This document shows, piece by piece, positions 9,515 to 17,663 of a DNA stretch of 64,000 nucleotides (positions are counted from its first letter, which is position 1; each line of letters begins with the position of its first letter). A program made the translations under genes and the position numbers. This stretch comes from Methylobacterium oxalidis (GTDB taxonomy: Bacteria > Pseudomonadota > Alphaproteobacteria > Rhizobiales > Beijerinckiaceae), in contig NZ_BJZU01000005.1 of assembly GCF_007992195.1 (NCBI RefSeq), positions 1-64,000 on the forward strand. Direction: 5' to 3'. The notes beneath the pieces were generated by a model, which was not told the DNA's origin, did not search any database, and saw nothing but the letters and a program-made list of their open reading frames with translations.

Positions 9515-11017
9515 ATGTTTCCCAAGCCGCACGCTTCGCTCACGCCCAACACCTTCGCGTTCGAGCAGCTGCCCCTCGTGAAGCCGACCGGCTTCCGCGA
9601 GTACGACGCGCGCTGGCTCTTCCCGAAGGAGATCAACCTGATGGGGGTGCAGGCGCTGGGGCTCGGCATCGGCACCCTGGTCCACGAGATGGGCGTGCGG
9701 CCTGACATCGTGACGGGCCACGATTTCCGCTCCTACTCCTCCTCCATCAAGCTCGCCCTGATCGCCGGCATGATGGCGGCGGGCCTGCGGGTGAAGGATG
9801 TCGGCCTCGCGCTCTCGCCGATGGCCTATTTCGGCCAGTTCGCCCTCGACTGCCCCTGCGTGGCGATGGTGACCGCCTCGCACAACGACAACGGCTGGAC
9901 CGGCGTGAAGATGGGCGCCAACCGGCCGATGACCTTCGGCCCCGAGGAGATGGGCCGCCTCAAGGAGATCGTCCTCGGCGGCACCTACCGCTACCGGGAC
10001 GGGGGCAATTACGAGTTCGTCGAGGGCTTCGCCGAGACCTACCTGGCGGACCTGAAGTCCCGCGCCAAGCCGATCTCGCGCAAGCTCAAGGTGGTGGCCG
10101 CCTGCGGCAACGGCACGGCCGGCGCCTTCGCGCCCAAGCTCCTGGAGAGCCTCGGCGTCGAGGTGGTGCCCCTCGACGTCGATCCGGACTACACCTTCCC
10201 GCGCTACAACCCGAACCCCGAAGACCTGGAGATGCTCCACGCCATCGCCGCCAAGGTGAAGGAGACGGGCGCCGATGTCGGCCTCGGCTTCGACGGCGAC
10301 GGCGACCGCTGCGGCGTGGTCGACAACGAGGGCGAGGAGATCTTCGCCGACAAGATCGGCGTGATGCTCGCCCGCGACCTCTCGAAGCTGCATCCGGGCG
10401 CGACCTTCGTCGTCGACGTGAAGTCGACCGGCCTCTACAACACCGACCCGGAGCTGCAGGCCCAGGCCGTGAAGGCCGATTACTGGAAGACCGGCCACTC
10501 CTACATCAAGCGCCGCGTCAACGAGCTCGGCGCGCTGGCCGGCTTCGAGAAGTCCGGCCACTTCTTCTTCAACGAGCCGATCGGCCGCGGCTACGACGAC
10601 GGCCTCCTCACCGCCATCGCGGTGCTCGAGATGCTCGACCGCAACCCCGGAACCTCGATGGCCGACCTCTACCGGGCCCTGCCGAAGACCTGGGGTTCGC
10701 CGACCATGTCGCCGCACTGCGACGACGAGGTGAAGTACGGCGTCGTCGACAAGGTGACGGCCCGCTTCAAGGCCATGAAGGAGGCCGGCGAGACGGTGGC
10801 GGGGGCCAGGATCACCGATCTCGTCACCGTCAACGGCGTGCGCGTCTCCACCGAGGACGGCACCTGGGGCCTCGTGCGCGCCTCCTCGAACAAGCCCGAG
10901 CTCGTCGTCGTGGTGGAGAGCCCGGTCTCGGAGGAGCGCCTGCGCGCCATGTTCAAGGCGGTGGACGGCGTGCTCCGCGAGAACCCGGAGGTCGGAGCCT
11001 ACAACCAATCATTGTAG
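9515..11017 (+). CDS. phosphomannomutase/phosphoglucomutase
   Basis: A 500-residue member of the alpha-D-phosphohexomutase family, interconverting hexose-1- and hexose-6-phosphates to feed sugar nucleotide and exopolysaccharide synthesis. The phosphoserine loop is TASHNDNGWTGVK with Ser122. The metal-binding loop is DGDGDR at 260-265. The sugar-binding loop is FEKSGHFFFNEP, and a C-terminal phosphate-binding domain follows. The length and N-terminus (VKPTGFREYDARWLFP) match the AlgC/ManB-type enzymes. It stands alone between a chemoreceptor gene and the convergent TadE-like genes. The preferred sugar cannot be decided from sequence. Confidence 0.93.
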   Translation: MFPKPHASLTPNTFAFEQLPLVKPTGFREYDARWLFPKEINLMGVQALGLGIGTLVHEMGVRPDIVTGHDFRSYSSSIKLALIAGMMAAGLRVKDVGLALSPMAYFGQFALDCPCVAMVTASHNDNGWTGVKMGANRPMTFGPEEMGRLKEIVLGGTYRYRDGGNYEFVEGFAETYLADLKSRAKPISRKLKVVAACGNGTAGAFAPKLLESLGVEVVPLDVDPDYTFPRYNPNPEDLEMLHAIAAKVKETGADVGLGFDGDGDRCGVVDNEGEEIFADKIGVMLARDLSKLHPGATFVVDVKSTGLYNTDPELQAQAVKADYWKTGHSYIKRRVNELGALAGFEKSGHFFFNEPIGRGYDDGLLTAIAVLEMLDRNPGTSMADLYRALPKTWGSPTMSPHCDDEVKYGVVDKVTARFKAMKEAGETVAGARITDLVTVNGVRVSTEDGTWGLVRASSNKPELVVVVESPVSEERLRAMFKAVDGVLRENPEVGAYNQSL

Positions 11018-11035
11018 GACGGCCCGGCCCGGCCG

Positions 11036-11053
11036 GCGCGGCATCCGCCGCGC
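11036..11053. terminator. hairpin between convergent genes
   Basis: A GCGCGG-CATCCG-CCGCGC stem lies in the 44-bp space between the mutase stop and the stop of the convergent TadE-like gene. There is no T-run, so it is only a weak candidate for a shared terminator. Confidence 0.3.
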
Positions 11054-11061
11054 GCTGTGGA

Positions 11062-11718
11062 TCAGGTCGGGATCTCGGCCTGGCAGGCGGCGCCCTGGGG
11101 CAGGATGACCTCGTCCTCCGTGCGCTGCGGCCAGGCGATCACCTCCTGGAACTTGCTCGTCAGGGACACGCCGGTGAAGCGCAGGAGCGTCGTGGCGAGC
11201 ATCGGCGTGAAGTCGCCCGACACCTCCGCCAGGATGTAGCGGTTCTGGAGCGCGGCGGTACCGCTGATGAACTTCTCCTTGAACGTGTCCGGGAAGGTGT
11301 TCCCGTGGCTCTTGTCCGCCGCGATGATGTCCTTGACCTTGCGCGTGCCGGTGCCCTTGTTGCTGGACGTGGCGCAGACCATGGCCACGTAGGCATTGTC
11401 CTTCTTGTAGACGCCAATGGTGCTGATCTGCGCCACGATGCTGGCGCTGTCGAAGGGACGTGCCACGAGGTTGGCCGCCTCGTAGATCGGCCTCATGTCC
11501 GGGGGCGAGCCGCGGCCGGTCAGGTCGGCGATGGTGCGCGCGTACTGCGCGAGGCTCCGCTTGGCCTGGATGCCGCGGCCGACCTCGGCGAGACCGATGT
11601 AGATCGCCAGCATGAAGGGCAGGAGCAGCGCGAACTCCACCGCGATCGCGCCGCCGCGCGCCCGGGCGAGCGCCGTGCAGGGGCGCAGGATGCGGCGGAT
11701 GCGGACGATGCGTGTCAT
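11062..11718 (-). CDS. TadE-like pseudopilin (pilus assembly)
   Basis: A 218-residue TadE/TadG-family protein expected to be a minor pseudopilin of the Flp/Tad secretion system. Near its start it has the prepilin-like ARARGGAIAVEFALLLPFML, in which a glycine precedes the hydrophobic segment and the conserved Glu of the TadE motif follows. The remaining 160 residues would be exported. It starts at ATG 11718, overlapping the stop of the upstream TadE-like gene by four bases (ATGA), so the two are translationally coupled. The Flp pilus genes lie about 1.7 kb away on the opposite strand, which supports the role. Confidence 0.85.
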   Translation of the reverse strand: MTRIVRIRRILRPCTALARARGGAIAVEFALLLPFMLAIYIGLAEVGRGIQAKRSLAQYARTIADLTGRGSPPDMRPIYEAANLVARPFDSASIVAQISTIGVYKKDNAYVAMVCATSSNKGTGTRKVKDIIAADKSHGNTFPDTFKEKFISGTAALQNRYILAEVSGDFTPMLATTLLRFTGVSLTSKFQEVIAWPQRTEDEVILPQGAACQAEIPT

Positions 11719-12395
11719 GTGCAGGGATCGGTATTGAGCGGCTCGATCCGGAAGGCGGCCGCCGCCTGGATGACACGCCGTCCGCTCGCCAGGAGCGTGG
11801 CCGGGGCGTAGAGCTGCGAGAGGAAGACGGGATACTCGACGGCCGCCTGCACCACCATGATCTCGTTGGCACGGCCGCAGGCGTACTGCTTGCCGAAGGT
11901 CGGGCTCCAGACGCGCTTCTTGCCGGTTGGATCGGCCGTCGTGGGGTCGGCGGCCGAGCTCGCGAAGTTCGAGGCGCTGAGCACGTTCACCTTGACGTTG
12001 TTGCAGTCGAACATGGTCGGGGCCGGCTTGCCTCCGTTCTGGCACAGGGCCACCCTCAGGTTATCGATCGCCGTCGGAGAATCCGCGGCCTTGTTGCCGG
12101 GCTTGCTCTGGAAATCGCCCGTGTAGATCTGCCGGCTCGCGTTCGCGAGCTGCGCGCTCAGATCCTGGCTGACGAGGATGGTCACGCCCACCTCGATCAT
12201 CGCGAACAGGAGCGCGAGGAAGGGCAGGATGAGGAGGGCGAACTCCACCGCGATCGCCCCCCTCTGCGCCTGCCCGAAGCCGGCGAGGCGAGCCCGCAGG
12301 CTGAGGGCGATCCGGGCGGCCGCGCGCGCCGCGAGTGCGGCGGGCGGGGCGGCGTGCGGGAGGGGCCGACCGGTCGGTGGGTTGGGAAGGGACAT
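11715..12395 (-). CDS. TadE/TadG-like pseudopilin (pilus assembly)
   Basis: A 226-residue protein with a basic 45-residue leader, then AQRGAIAVEFALLILPFLAL, the TadE-type prepilin motif with Gly and Glu flanking a hydrophobic helix. The exported part contains several cysteines (CQNGGK, DCNNVK, YACGRAN, DPCT) that could form disulfides. Its stop overlaps the start of the second TadE-like gene. It probably acts with its neighbour as a minor component of the Flp pilus encoded on the opposite strand. The hydrophobic segment and motif are clear; its substrate for PilD/CpaA-like cleavage is inferred. Confidence 0.85.
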   Translation of the reverse strand: MSLPNPPTGRPLPHAAPPAALAARAAARIALSLRARLAGFGQAQRGAIAVEFALLILPFLALLFAMIEVGVTILVSQDLSAQLANASRQIYTGDFQSKPGNKAADSPTAIDNLRVALCQNGGKPAPTMFDCNNVKVNVLSASNFASSAADPTTADPTGKKRVWSPTFGKQYACGRANEIMVVQAAVEYPVFLSQLYAPATLLASGRRVIQAAAAFRIEPLNTDPCT

Positions 12396-12515
12396 GGCTC
12401 TGTCCGGACGCGGGAGCGAGACCGCTCGACGCGACCGAAATTACCGATCAAGAATTGCCGAAGCGTTGCGGCATTCGCCGAGTGCGTGTGGGCTGCCGCC
12501 CGCGGCGGCCGGGCC

Positions 12516-12989
12516 TCAGCGATCGGTCGCGAGCTTGCGCCGGTTCTCGGCCTGCTGCGACACCTCGCCGAAATACTTGAGCGAGTCGCCGAGCTGCATC
12601 GAGGGCTGGCAGTTGGGCGTGCACGAGTACGATTCGCGATCGAGCCCCCGCTGCACGGTGATGACCGCGGTCTGGGGCGCCTCCACGCGGATCTGCGACT
12701 CGGCGAGCATCGCGCCGGCGGCGTCGAGGGCGATGAGGTTCGTGGAGCCGTAGCTCTTGCCCGTCAGCACGACGACGCCGTTCTTCTGGAGCGTCACGTC
12801 GGCGATGATCGGGTTGCCGACGACCACGGTCTGGGTCCGCTCCGGCAGCCGCATCACCTTCGCGTTGTCGACGAGGACCGTGATCACCGCCGCGTCGCTC
12901 TCGGCCCGGGCCGGCAGGGCGAGGAGGATCAGTGCGAGGGCGCAGGGGAGCGCGGTCCGCATCGACGGAAGGCTGGTTCGGCTGCGCAT
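12516..12989 (-). CDS. CpaC N-terminal-domain-like pilus assembly protein
   Basis: A 157-residue exported protein with a signal peptide (about residues 10-29, ALILLALPARA). It then has a domain like the N-terminal module of the CpaC/RcpA secretin: VMRLPERTQTVVVGNPIIAD and GKSYGSTNLIALDAAGAML. The secretin barrel is absent. A two-cysteine segment SCTPNCQPSMQLGD follows. The full-length CpaC encoded at 15263-16756 carries the same domain, so this small protein may interact with it or with the secretin channel. It is first in the minus-strand group with the two TadE-like genes, 120 bp upstream of them. Confidence 0.8.
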   Translation of the reverse strand: MRSRTSLPSMRTALPCALALILLALPARAESDAAVITVLVDNAKVMRLPERTQTVVVGNPIIADVTLQKNGVVVLTGKSYGSTNLIALDAAGAMLAESQIRVEAPQTAVITVQRGLDRESYSCTPNCQPSMQLGDSLKYFGEVSQQAENRRKLATDR

Positions 12990-13448
12990 CGGACGGTGAC
13001 TCGGGGCGCGCGCCCCGAGCCGGCCGCCCGGGCCGGGCCGCCGAGCGGGCGGGGCCGCTGACAGTACCGAGGAAACATCGGAATGGTGAAGGAACCGCTA
13101 AGGGATGCCGGCGACGGCCTCGGCGCGTCCAGCCCTCTCCTTCGCGGCAGGCGGCGGAGCCTGAGTTGCCGAAAGTGCGGGCCATCAGGACCGGCGGCCC
13201 GGAGGAGCGCAATACAAGGTCTCGCAAATCAATCGCAGATTGTAGAGACGCGCGATCAGATGCCGGATTGGCGGCTTCGCAGTCACCCTTCTTTCACCAT
13301 GCCCGATGACCGGCCGCGACGGGGCTGATTTCAGACCGGATTTAACGCAATCGCAAGGCGCATCGGCCAATCTCCGTCCTGCCGCCGATCGAGAGAAGAG
13401 ATCTTCGACGGCTCACCGCTCAGTCGTTGAATCTGGGGATCACAGACC
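12990..13448. other. 459-bp intergenic region before the Flp pilin gene
   Basis: This is the divergent control region between the CpaC-N-like gene and the Flp pilin. I see no convincing gene. It contains short inverted repeats (CAATC-GCA-GATTG near 13240, GAAGA-GA-TCTTC at 13395-13406) and a TTAACG half-site near 13340. GGGGA, about 10 bases before the pilin ATG, can serve as a ribosome binding site. I cannot fix a promoter by eye. Confidence 0.4.
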
Positions 13449-13619
13449 ATGAAGAACGTCTTCAATCGCTTCGCCGCCGACGAGTCCGGCGCCACCGCCA
13501 TCGAGTACGGCATGATCGCCGCCCTCGTCGCCGTCGTCATCATCACCGCTCTGCAGACCCTCGGCACGAAGCTCACCAAGACCTTCACCGCCGTCTCGAA
13601 CCAGCTCGTCGCGAACTGA
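13449..13619 (+). CDS. Flp family type IVb pilin
   Basis: A 56-residue pilin precursor, the major subunit of Flp (type IVb) pili used in surface attachment. It has a short charged leader MKNVFNRFAADESG, then the class motif ATAIEYGMIAALVAVV, with processing expected after Gly14. The Glu19-Tyr20 pair is the hallmark of Flp pilins. A hydrophobic helix and a short polar tail (KTFTAVSNQLVAN) complete it. It sits directly upstream of cpaA and is followed by a long stem-loop, as expected for a highly expressed pilin message. Confidence 0.95.
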   Translation: MKNVFNRFAADESGATAIEYGMIAALVAVVIITALQTLGTKLTKTFTAVSNQLVAN

Positions 13620-13639
13620 TCGAGCCGCATCGGCGCATC

Positions 13640-13681
13640 GGCCGGAAGCGGCGTGGCGCGACGCGCCCGCCGTCTCCGGCC
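13640..13681 (+). terminator. long stem-loop after the pilin gene
   Basis: A 42-base inverted repeat begins 21 bp after the pilin stop. Bases 13640-13653 pair with 13668-13681, and an inner GGCGCG-A-CGCGCC completes the stem. There is one bulge and one mismatch. There is no T-run. It is probably a partial terminator or an RNA-stabilising element that lets pilin mRNA exceed that of the downstream cpa genes. Confidence 0.5.
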
Positions 13682-13767
13682 GCCCGCACTCCCGGGCCGG
13701 CGCGAGGCCGCCGGATCCCCCGGATCCTCAACGCAGCGCCTCGGCCGGACGACAAGGCAAACCCGCG

Positions 13768-14286
13768 ATGGCGACCCACCTGGCAACCCTCGGCCTGCTC
13801 GTCGTCTTCCCGTTCTTCATGGCGTACGCCGCGGCGAACGACCTGCTGACCATGCTGATCCCGAACCGGATCTCGCTGGGCCTCGTCGCCGCCTTCGCCC
13901 TCGTGGCCGCCACCGGCATCATGAGCTGGGCCGAGATCGGCCAGCACGTGGGCGCGGGCCTCCTCGTCCTCACCGTCACCTTCACGCTGTTCGCGCTCGG
14001 CAAGATCGGCGGCGGCGACGCCAAGCTCGCGGCCGCCACCGCGCTGTGGCTCGGCTTCGACCAGCTCGCCGACTATCTCCTGATCGCCGGCGTCGCGGGG
14101 GGCGTCCTGACCCTCGGGCTGCTGGCCGCGCGCGCCCATCCCCTGCCCTACCCGATCGCCCGGCTGCCCTTCGCGCTGCATCTCCACGACGCGAAGACCG
14201 GCGTCCCCTACGGCATTGCGCTGGCCTTCGCCGCGCTGATCGTCGTGCCCGACACCGTGCTCTGGGCCCGCGCGCTCGCCGGCTGA
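13768..14286 (+). CDS. cpaA: prepilin peptidase CpaA (A24 family)
   Basis: An integral membrane aspartic peptidase that removes the leader of Flp prepilin and pseudopilins at the inner membrane. The 172-residue length is typical of the short TadV/CpaA enzymes. The first catalytic aspartate lies in AANDLLTMLIPN and the second in the GxGD-like motif GKIGGGDAKLAAA. About five hydrophobic segments are visible. It lies between the pilin gene and cpaB on the same strand. Confidence 0.93.
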   Translation: MATHLATLGLLVVFPFFMAYAAANDLLTMLIPNRISLGLVAAFALVAATGIMSWAEIGQHVGAGLLVLTVTFTLFALGKIGGGDAKLAAATALWLGFDQLADYLLIAGVAGGVLTLGLLAARAHPLPYPIARLPFALHLHDAKTGVPYGIALAFAALIVVPDTVLWARALAG

Positions 14287-14349
14287 TCCCGGCCGGGACG
14301 CCGTGTGCCGTTCGGGGTCGCGTCGCGACCCGGGGCCGGTCACCTCTCC

Positions 14350-14364
14350 TTAACCGTAATTTGA
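14350..14364. promoter_or_regulatory. near-consensus CtrA-like box upstream of cpaB
   Basis: TTAA-CCGTAAT-TTGA matches the CtrA consensus TTAA-N7-TTAA at all but one base. It lies 65 bp upstream of the cpaB start. Pilus genes are CtrA targets in Caulobacter; here regulation is inferred from the motif and position. Confidence 0.4.
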
Positions 14365-14429
14365 CGATTTCGGGCCCAATCTGATCCGGACAGACGGCGC
14401 TCCCGCCGTCGCCCTCTTCCGGCCCGACG

Positions 14430-15224
14430 ATGAAACCAGCCCGGCTCGCCGTCCTCGCCATCGCCCTCGTCGCGGGCGGCGGGGCCGCGTACATGATGAG
14501 CGGAGACGAGCCGCCGCCGGCGCCCGTCGCCCAGGCCGAGGCGCCGCCCCCGATGCCCACCGCCGAGGTGCTGGTCGCGGCGGCCGAGCTCCCGCTCGGC
14601 CAGACCCTCCAGCCCGCGGACCTGCGCTGGCAGAGGTGGCCGCAGGACGCGGTGGCGGCGGGCTACATCACCCGCAGCGCCTCGCCCAAGGGCATCGAGG
14701 AGACGGCGGGCTCCGTCCTGCGCGCCGGCTTCCTGCCCGGCGAGCCGATCCGCGAGCAGAAGCTCGCCAAGGCCGGCAGCGGCTTCATGTCCTCGATCCT
14801 GCCCCCGGGGCTGCGCGCGGTGGCGATCGTCACCGACAGCCGCGGCTCGAACTCGGCGGGCGGCTTCATCCTGCCCAACGACTACGTCGACGTGATCCGC
14901 ACCTTCCGCGACGAGGATGCCTCCCGCGGCGGCGGCGAGGTGCAGCGCTCCGAGATCCTCCTGCAGGACATCCGGGTCCTGGCCGTCGGCCAGCTCATCC
15001 AGGAGAAGAACGGCACCAACGTCGTCACCGGCGAGACCGCCACCCTCGCGCTGACGCCGAGCCAGGCCGAGACGATCACCCTCGCCCAGAAGGTCGGCGC
15101 GCTCTCGCTGGCCCTGCGCAGCCTCGCCGATTCCGGGCGCGGCGCCGAGCCCGAGGCGAAGCCCCAGGCCGATGCCGGCCTCACCGTCGTGCGCTTCGGC
15201 GTCTCGCGCCAGCAGGGCAAGTGA
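14430..15224 (+). CDS. cpaB: Flp pilus assembly protein CpaB/RcpC
   Basis: A 264-residue inner-membrane-anchored periplasmic protein that acts with the CpaC secretin in Flp pilus export. It has an N-terminal hydrophobic anchor (about 5-24). The SAF domain follows at about 45-115 (LPLGQTLQPADLRWQRWP and FLPGEPIREQKLAK), then the RcpC-type domain (AIVTDSRGSNSAGGFILPND). It starts after a CtrA-like box, and 5 to 38 bp separate its stop from the possible starts of cpaC, so cpaB and cpaC are an operon. Confidence 0.92.
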   Translation: MKPARLAVLAIALVAGGGAAYMMSGDEPPPAPVAQAEAPPPMPTAEVLVAAAELPLGQTLQPADLRWQRWPQDAVAAGYITRSASPKGIEETAGSVLRAGFLPGEPIREQKLAKAGSGFMSSILPPGLRAVAIVTDSRGSNSAGGFILPNDYVDVIRTFRDEDASRGGGEVQRSEILLQDIRVLAVGQLIQEKNGTNVVTGETATLALTPSQAETITLAQKVGALSLALRSLADSGRGAEPEAKPQADAGLTVVRFGVSRQQGK

Positions 15225-15262
15225 CCGCGATGCCGCGCTCCGTCAGAACCGAGGTTTCCGCG

Positions 15263-16756
15263 ATGACGCCGTCCCGCCGCCTCAGGGCAGCCCTGGTCCT
15301 CGCCGGCCTCGTCGCCGGCCTCGTCGGGCCGGCAGGCGCCTCGGCGCAGGGCCGCCCGGACCCGGGCCTCGGGGCCGCGCCCGTCCTGACCGTCGGCGCC
15401 GCCGAGGCCTCGGCCTCGCGCAAGCTCGAGCTGACCGCCGGGCGCTCCATGATCGTCGACCTGCCGCGGGACGCCAAGGAGGTGTTCGTGGCCAATCCCA
15501 AGGTCGCGAACGCGGTCGTGCGCTCCACCCGCAAGGTCTTCGTGATCGGCATCGAGAACGGCACCACCTCGATCTTCATCCTCGACGCGGCGGGCGCCCA
15601 GATCGCCGCGCTCGACGTGACGGTGGCGCGCGACCTCAACCTCAGCATCCTGCGCCAGACGCTCGCCCAGAGCATCCCCGGCGGCCGCTTCGACATCCGC
15701 TCGAACGGCGATTCGGTGCTCCTGTCGGGCATGGTCGGCTCCGCCTCGGAGGCGGCGCAGGCCATCGACATCGCCAACGCCTTCGTCGGCGTGGCGGGCA
15801 CCGGCGCCGGCACCAGCCGGGGCACGGTGATCAACAACCTGACGATCCGCAACAAGGACCAGGTGATGCTGCGCGTCACCGTGGTCGAGGTCTCCCGCAC
15901 GGTGCTGAAGCAGTTTGGCATCAACCTCAACGGCTCGTGGTCGAACCTCAACCTCGTCAACGCGACGCCGCTCTCCCTCTCGGGCGGCCAGTTCCCCACG
16001 GGCAACCTCGCCTCGGCGACCATCAACGGCAGCGGCGGCGCGAGCCTCACGGCGACGCTGCGCGCCTTCGAGCAGGCCGGCGTCTCCCGGGTGCTCGCCG
16101 AGCCGACGCTCACCGCGATCTCGGGCGAGGCCGCGAAGTTCACGGCGGGCGGCGAGATCCCGGTCCCGTCGAGCCAGAGCTGCACCCCGAGCACCATCCT
16201 CGGCGGCCAGCCCACCTGCGTCGTCGGCATCGCGTTCAAGAAGTACGGCGTCAGCCTCAACTTCACGCCGGTGGTGCTCGCCGAGAACCGCATCTCGATC
16301 CGCGTCGGCACCGAGGTCAGCGAGATCGACCCGCAGAACTCCTACACCTTCACGAGCGGCAACTCGACGACCGCCGTGCCGGGCCTGACGGTGCGCAACT
16401 CCGAGACGACGGTGGAGCTCGCCTCCGGCGCCACGATGATGACCGCCGGCCTGATCCAGCAGAAGAACAAGGCGGCGATCAGCGGCCTGCCCGGCCTCCT
16501 CAACCTGCCGATCCTCGGCGCCCTGTTCCGCTCCCGCGACTACCAGCGCCAGGAGACGGAGCTGATGATCATGGTCACCCCCTTCATCGCCAAGGCCATG
16601 GAGCCCCGCCAGGTCTCGCGGCCGGACGACGGCTTCGTCGACGCGCAGGACGGGCAGGCGGTCCTGCTCGGGCGCATCAACCGGCTCTACGGCGTCGCCG
16701 GCGCCGCCCCGCTCGGCGCCGGCTACCGGGGCCGCGTCGGCTTCATCACCGACTGA
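15263..16756 (+). CDS. cpaC: Flp pilus secretin CpaC/RcpA
   Basis: The outer-membrane secretin channel through which Flp pili leave the cell. A signal peptide (to about ASAQG) precedes the pilus-formation N-domain (RSMIVDLPRDAKEVFVANPK). A BON-like segment (GMVGSASEAAQAIDIANAF) and the secretin core follow. The core includes the signature VRNSETTVELASGATMMTAG and LPILGALFRSRDYQ. I prefer ATG 15263 because GAGG lies eight bases before it; in-frame ATG 15230, 5 bp after cpaB, would add 11 residues. The reading frame is complete and about 497 residues long, normal for the family. Confidence 0.93.
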   Translation: MTPSRRLRAALVLAGLVAGLVGPAGASAQGRPDPGLGAAPVLTVGAAEASASRKLELTAGRSMIVDLPRDAKEVFVANPKVANAVVRSTRKVFVIGIENGTTSIFILDAAGAQIAALDVTVARDLNLSILRQTLAQSIPGGRFDIRSNGDSVLLSGMVGSASEAAQAIDIANAFVGVAGTGAGTSRGTVINNLTIRNKDQVMLRVTVVEVSRTVLKQFGINLNGSWSNLNLVNATPLSLSGGQFPTGNLASATINGSGGASLTATLRAFEQAGVSRVLAEPTLTAISGEAAKFTAGGEIPVPSSQSCTPSTILGGQPTCVVGIAFKKYGVSLNFTPVVLAENRISIRVGTEVSEIDPQNSYTFTSGNSTTAVPGLTVRNSETTVELASGATMMTAGLIQQKNKAAISGLPGLLNLPILGALFRSRDYQRQETELMIMVTPFIAKAMEPRQVSRPDDGFVDAQDGQAVLLGRINRLYGVAGAAPLGAGYRGRVGFITD

Positions 16757-16834
16757 GGCCGCAACCCCACCGATCCCGGCCGCACGCGGCCAACGGGCCG
16801 AACCCCCGGGCCGACCACAGGACCTGCGCGAACG

Positions 16835-17572
16835 ATGACGCTGCCCGCCCTTCCCCGCACGCCGCTAGCCCTCGCCGCGGTGACGGCGCTCGCCGCCCTC
16901 CTCGGGGCCTGCCGCGCCGAGCGCGTGACCACGACCGGCTCCCTCGCGCCGGTCGACTACCGGGCCCGGCACCCGATCGCCCTCGCGGACGGGACCCGCA
17001 GCCTCGACATCTTCCCGACCGGCACCGGCCATCTCGACCCGCGCCAGGCCGCCGACCTCGACGCCTTCCTGCTGGAATTCCGGCGCTACGGGCGCGGGCG
17101 CCTCGTCGTCGACCTGCCCCGCGGCGTCTCCCCCGCGGTGGGCGCGGCGGTCGAGCGCACGGCGGCGGCGATCCGGCGCGTCGGGGCGGAGGGCGGCGTC
17201 CCGCCCGATTCCGTCGCGGTGACGGGCTACGCGGTCGCGGCCCCCCGGCTCGCCGCGCCGATCCGCCTCAGCTTCCAGCGGATGGAGGCCCGGGTGACGA
17301 GCCAGTGCGGGCTGTGGCCGCGCGACCTCGGCGTGAGCGACCCGGCCTACAATCTCAGCAACGAGCCGAGCTGGAATCTCGGCTGCGCCACGCAGTCGAA
17401 CCTCGCCGCCAGCGTCGCCGACCCGATCGACCTCGTGCGCGGGCGGCCCGAGGGCCGCATCGACACGCCGCGCCGCGTCAAGGACATCACCGACCTGCGC
17501 GACGGCAAGGATCCGTCAACCACATGGCGGCAGGATGGACAGGCCAGCGTGAAGTCGCAGGTCGGCAACTGA
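16835..17572 (+). CDS. cpaD: CpaD-family pilus assembly lipoprotein
   Basis: A 245-residue CpaD protein, usually the outer-membrane lipoprotein that helps the CpaC secretin. The N-terminus has a signal sequence ending in the lipobox LLGAC at Cys27 or so. Family blocks are DYRARHPIALADGTRSLDIF and the C-terminal CGLWPRDLGVSDPAYNLSNE, then NLGCATQSNLAASVADPIDL. This is the standard pattern of CpaD from Rhizobiales. It lies between cpaC and cpaE with short gaps. Confidence 0.92.
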   Translation: MTLPALPRTPLALAAVTALAALLGACRAERVTTTGSLAPVDYRARHPIALADGTRSLDIFPTGTGHLDPRQAADLDAFLLEFRRYGRGRLVVDLPRGVSPAVGAAVERTAAAIRRVGAEGGVPPDSVAVTGYAVAAPRLAAPIRLSFQRMEARVTSQCGLWPRDLGVSDPAYNLSNEPSWNLGCATQSNLAASVADPIDLVRGRPEGRIDTPRRVKDITDLRDGKDPSTTWRQDGQASVKSQVGN

Positions 17573-17663
17573 GCGCGCCCCGCGGCGCGCCCGGGCACCG
17601 AGAGGGCCCGAGCCGACCGCGAGCGCACCCGCACCATCAGGACTTCGGAGCCGGAACACCGCC

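Noticed and set aside
7100..11008. A 1302-codon open frame on the minus strand across the chemoreceptor and mutase genes
   Set aside because: It is antisense to two clear genes, its translation is Arg/Gly/His/Leu-rich without domain patterns, and very high GC content produces such frames by chance.
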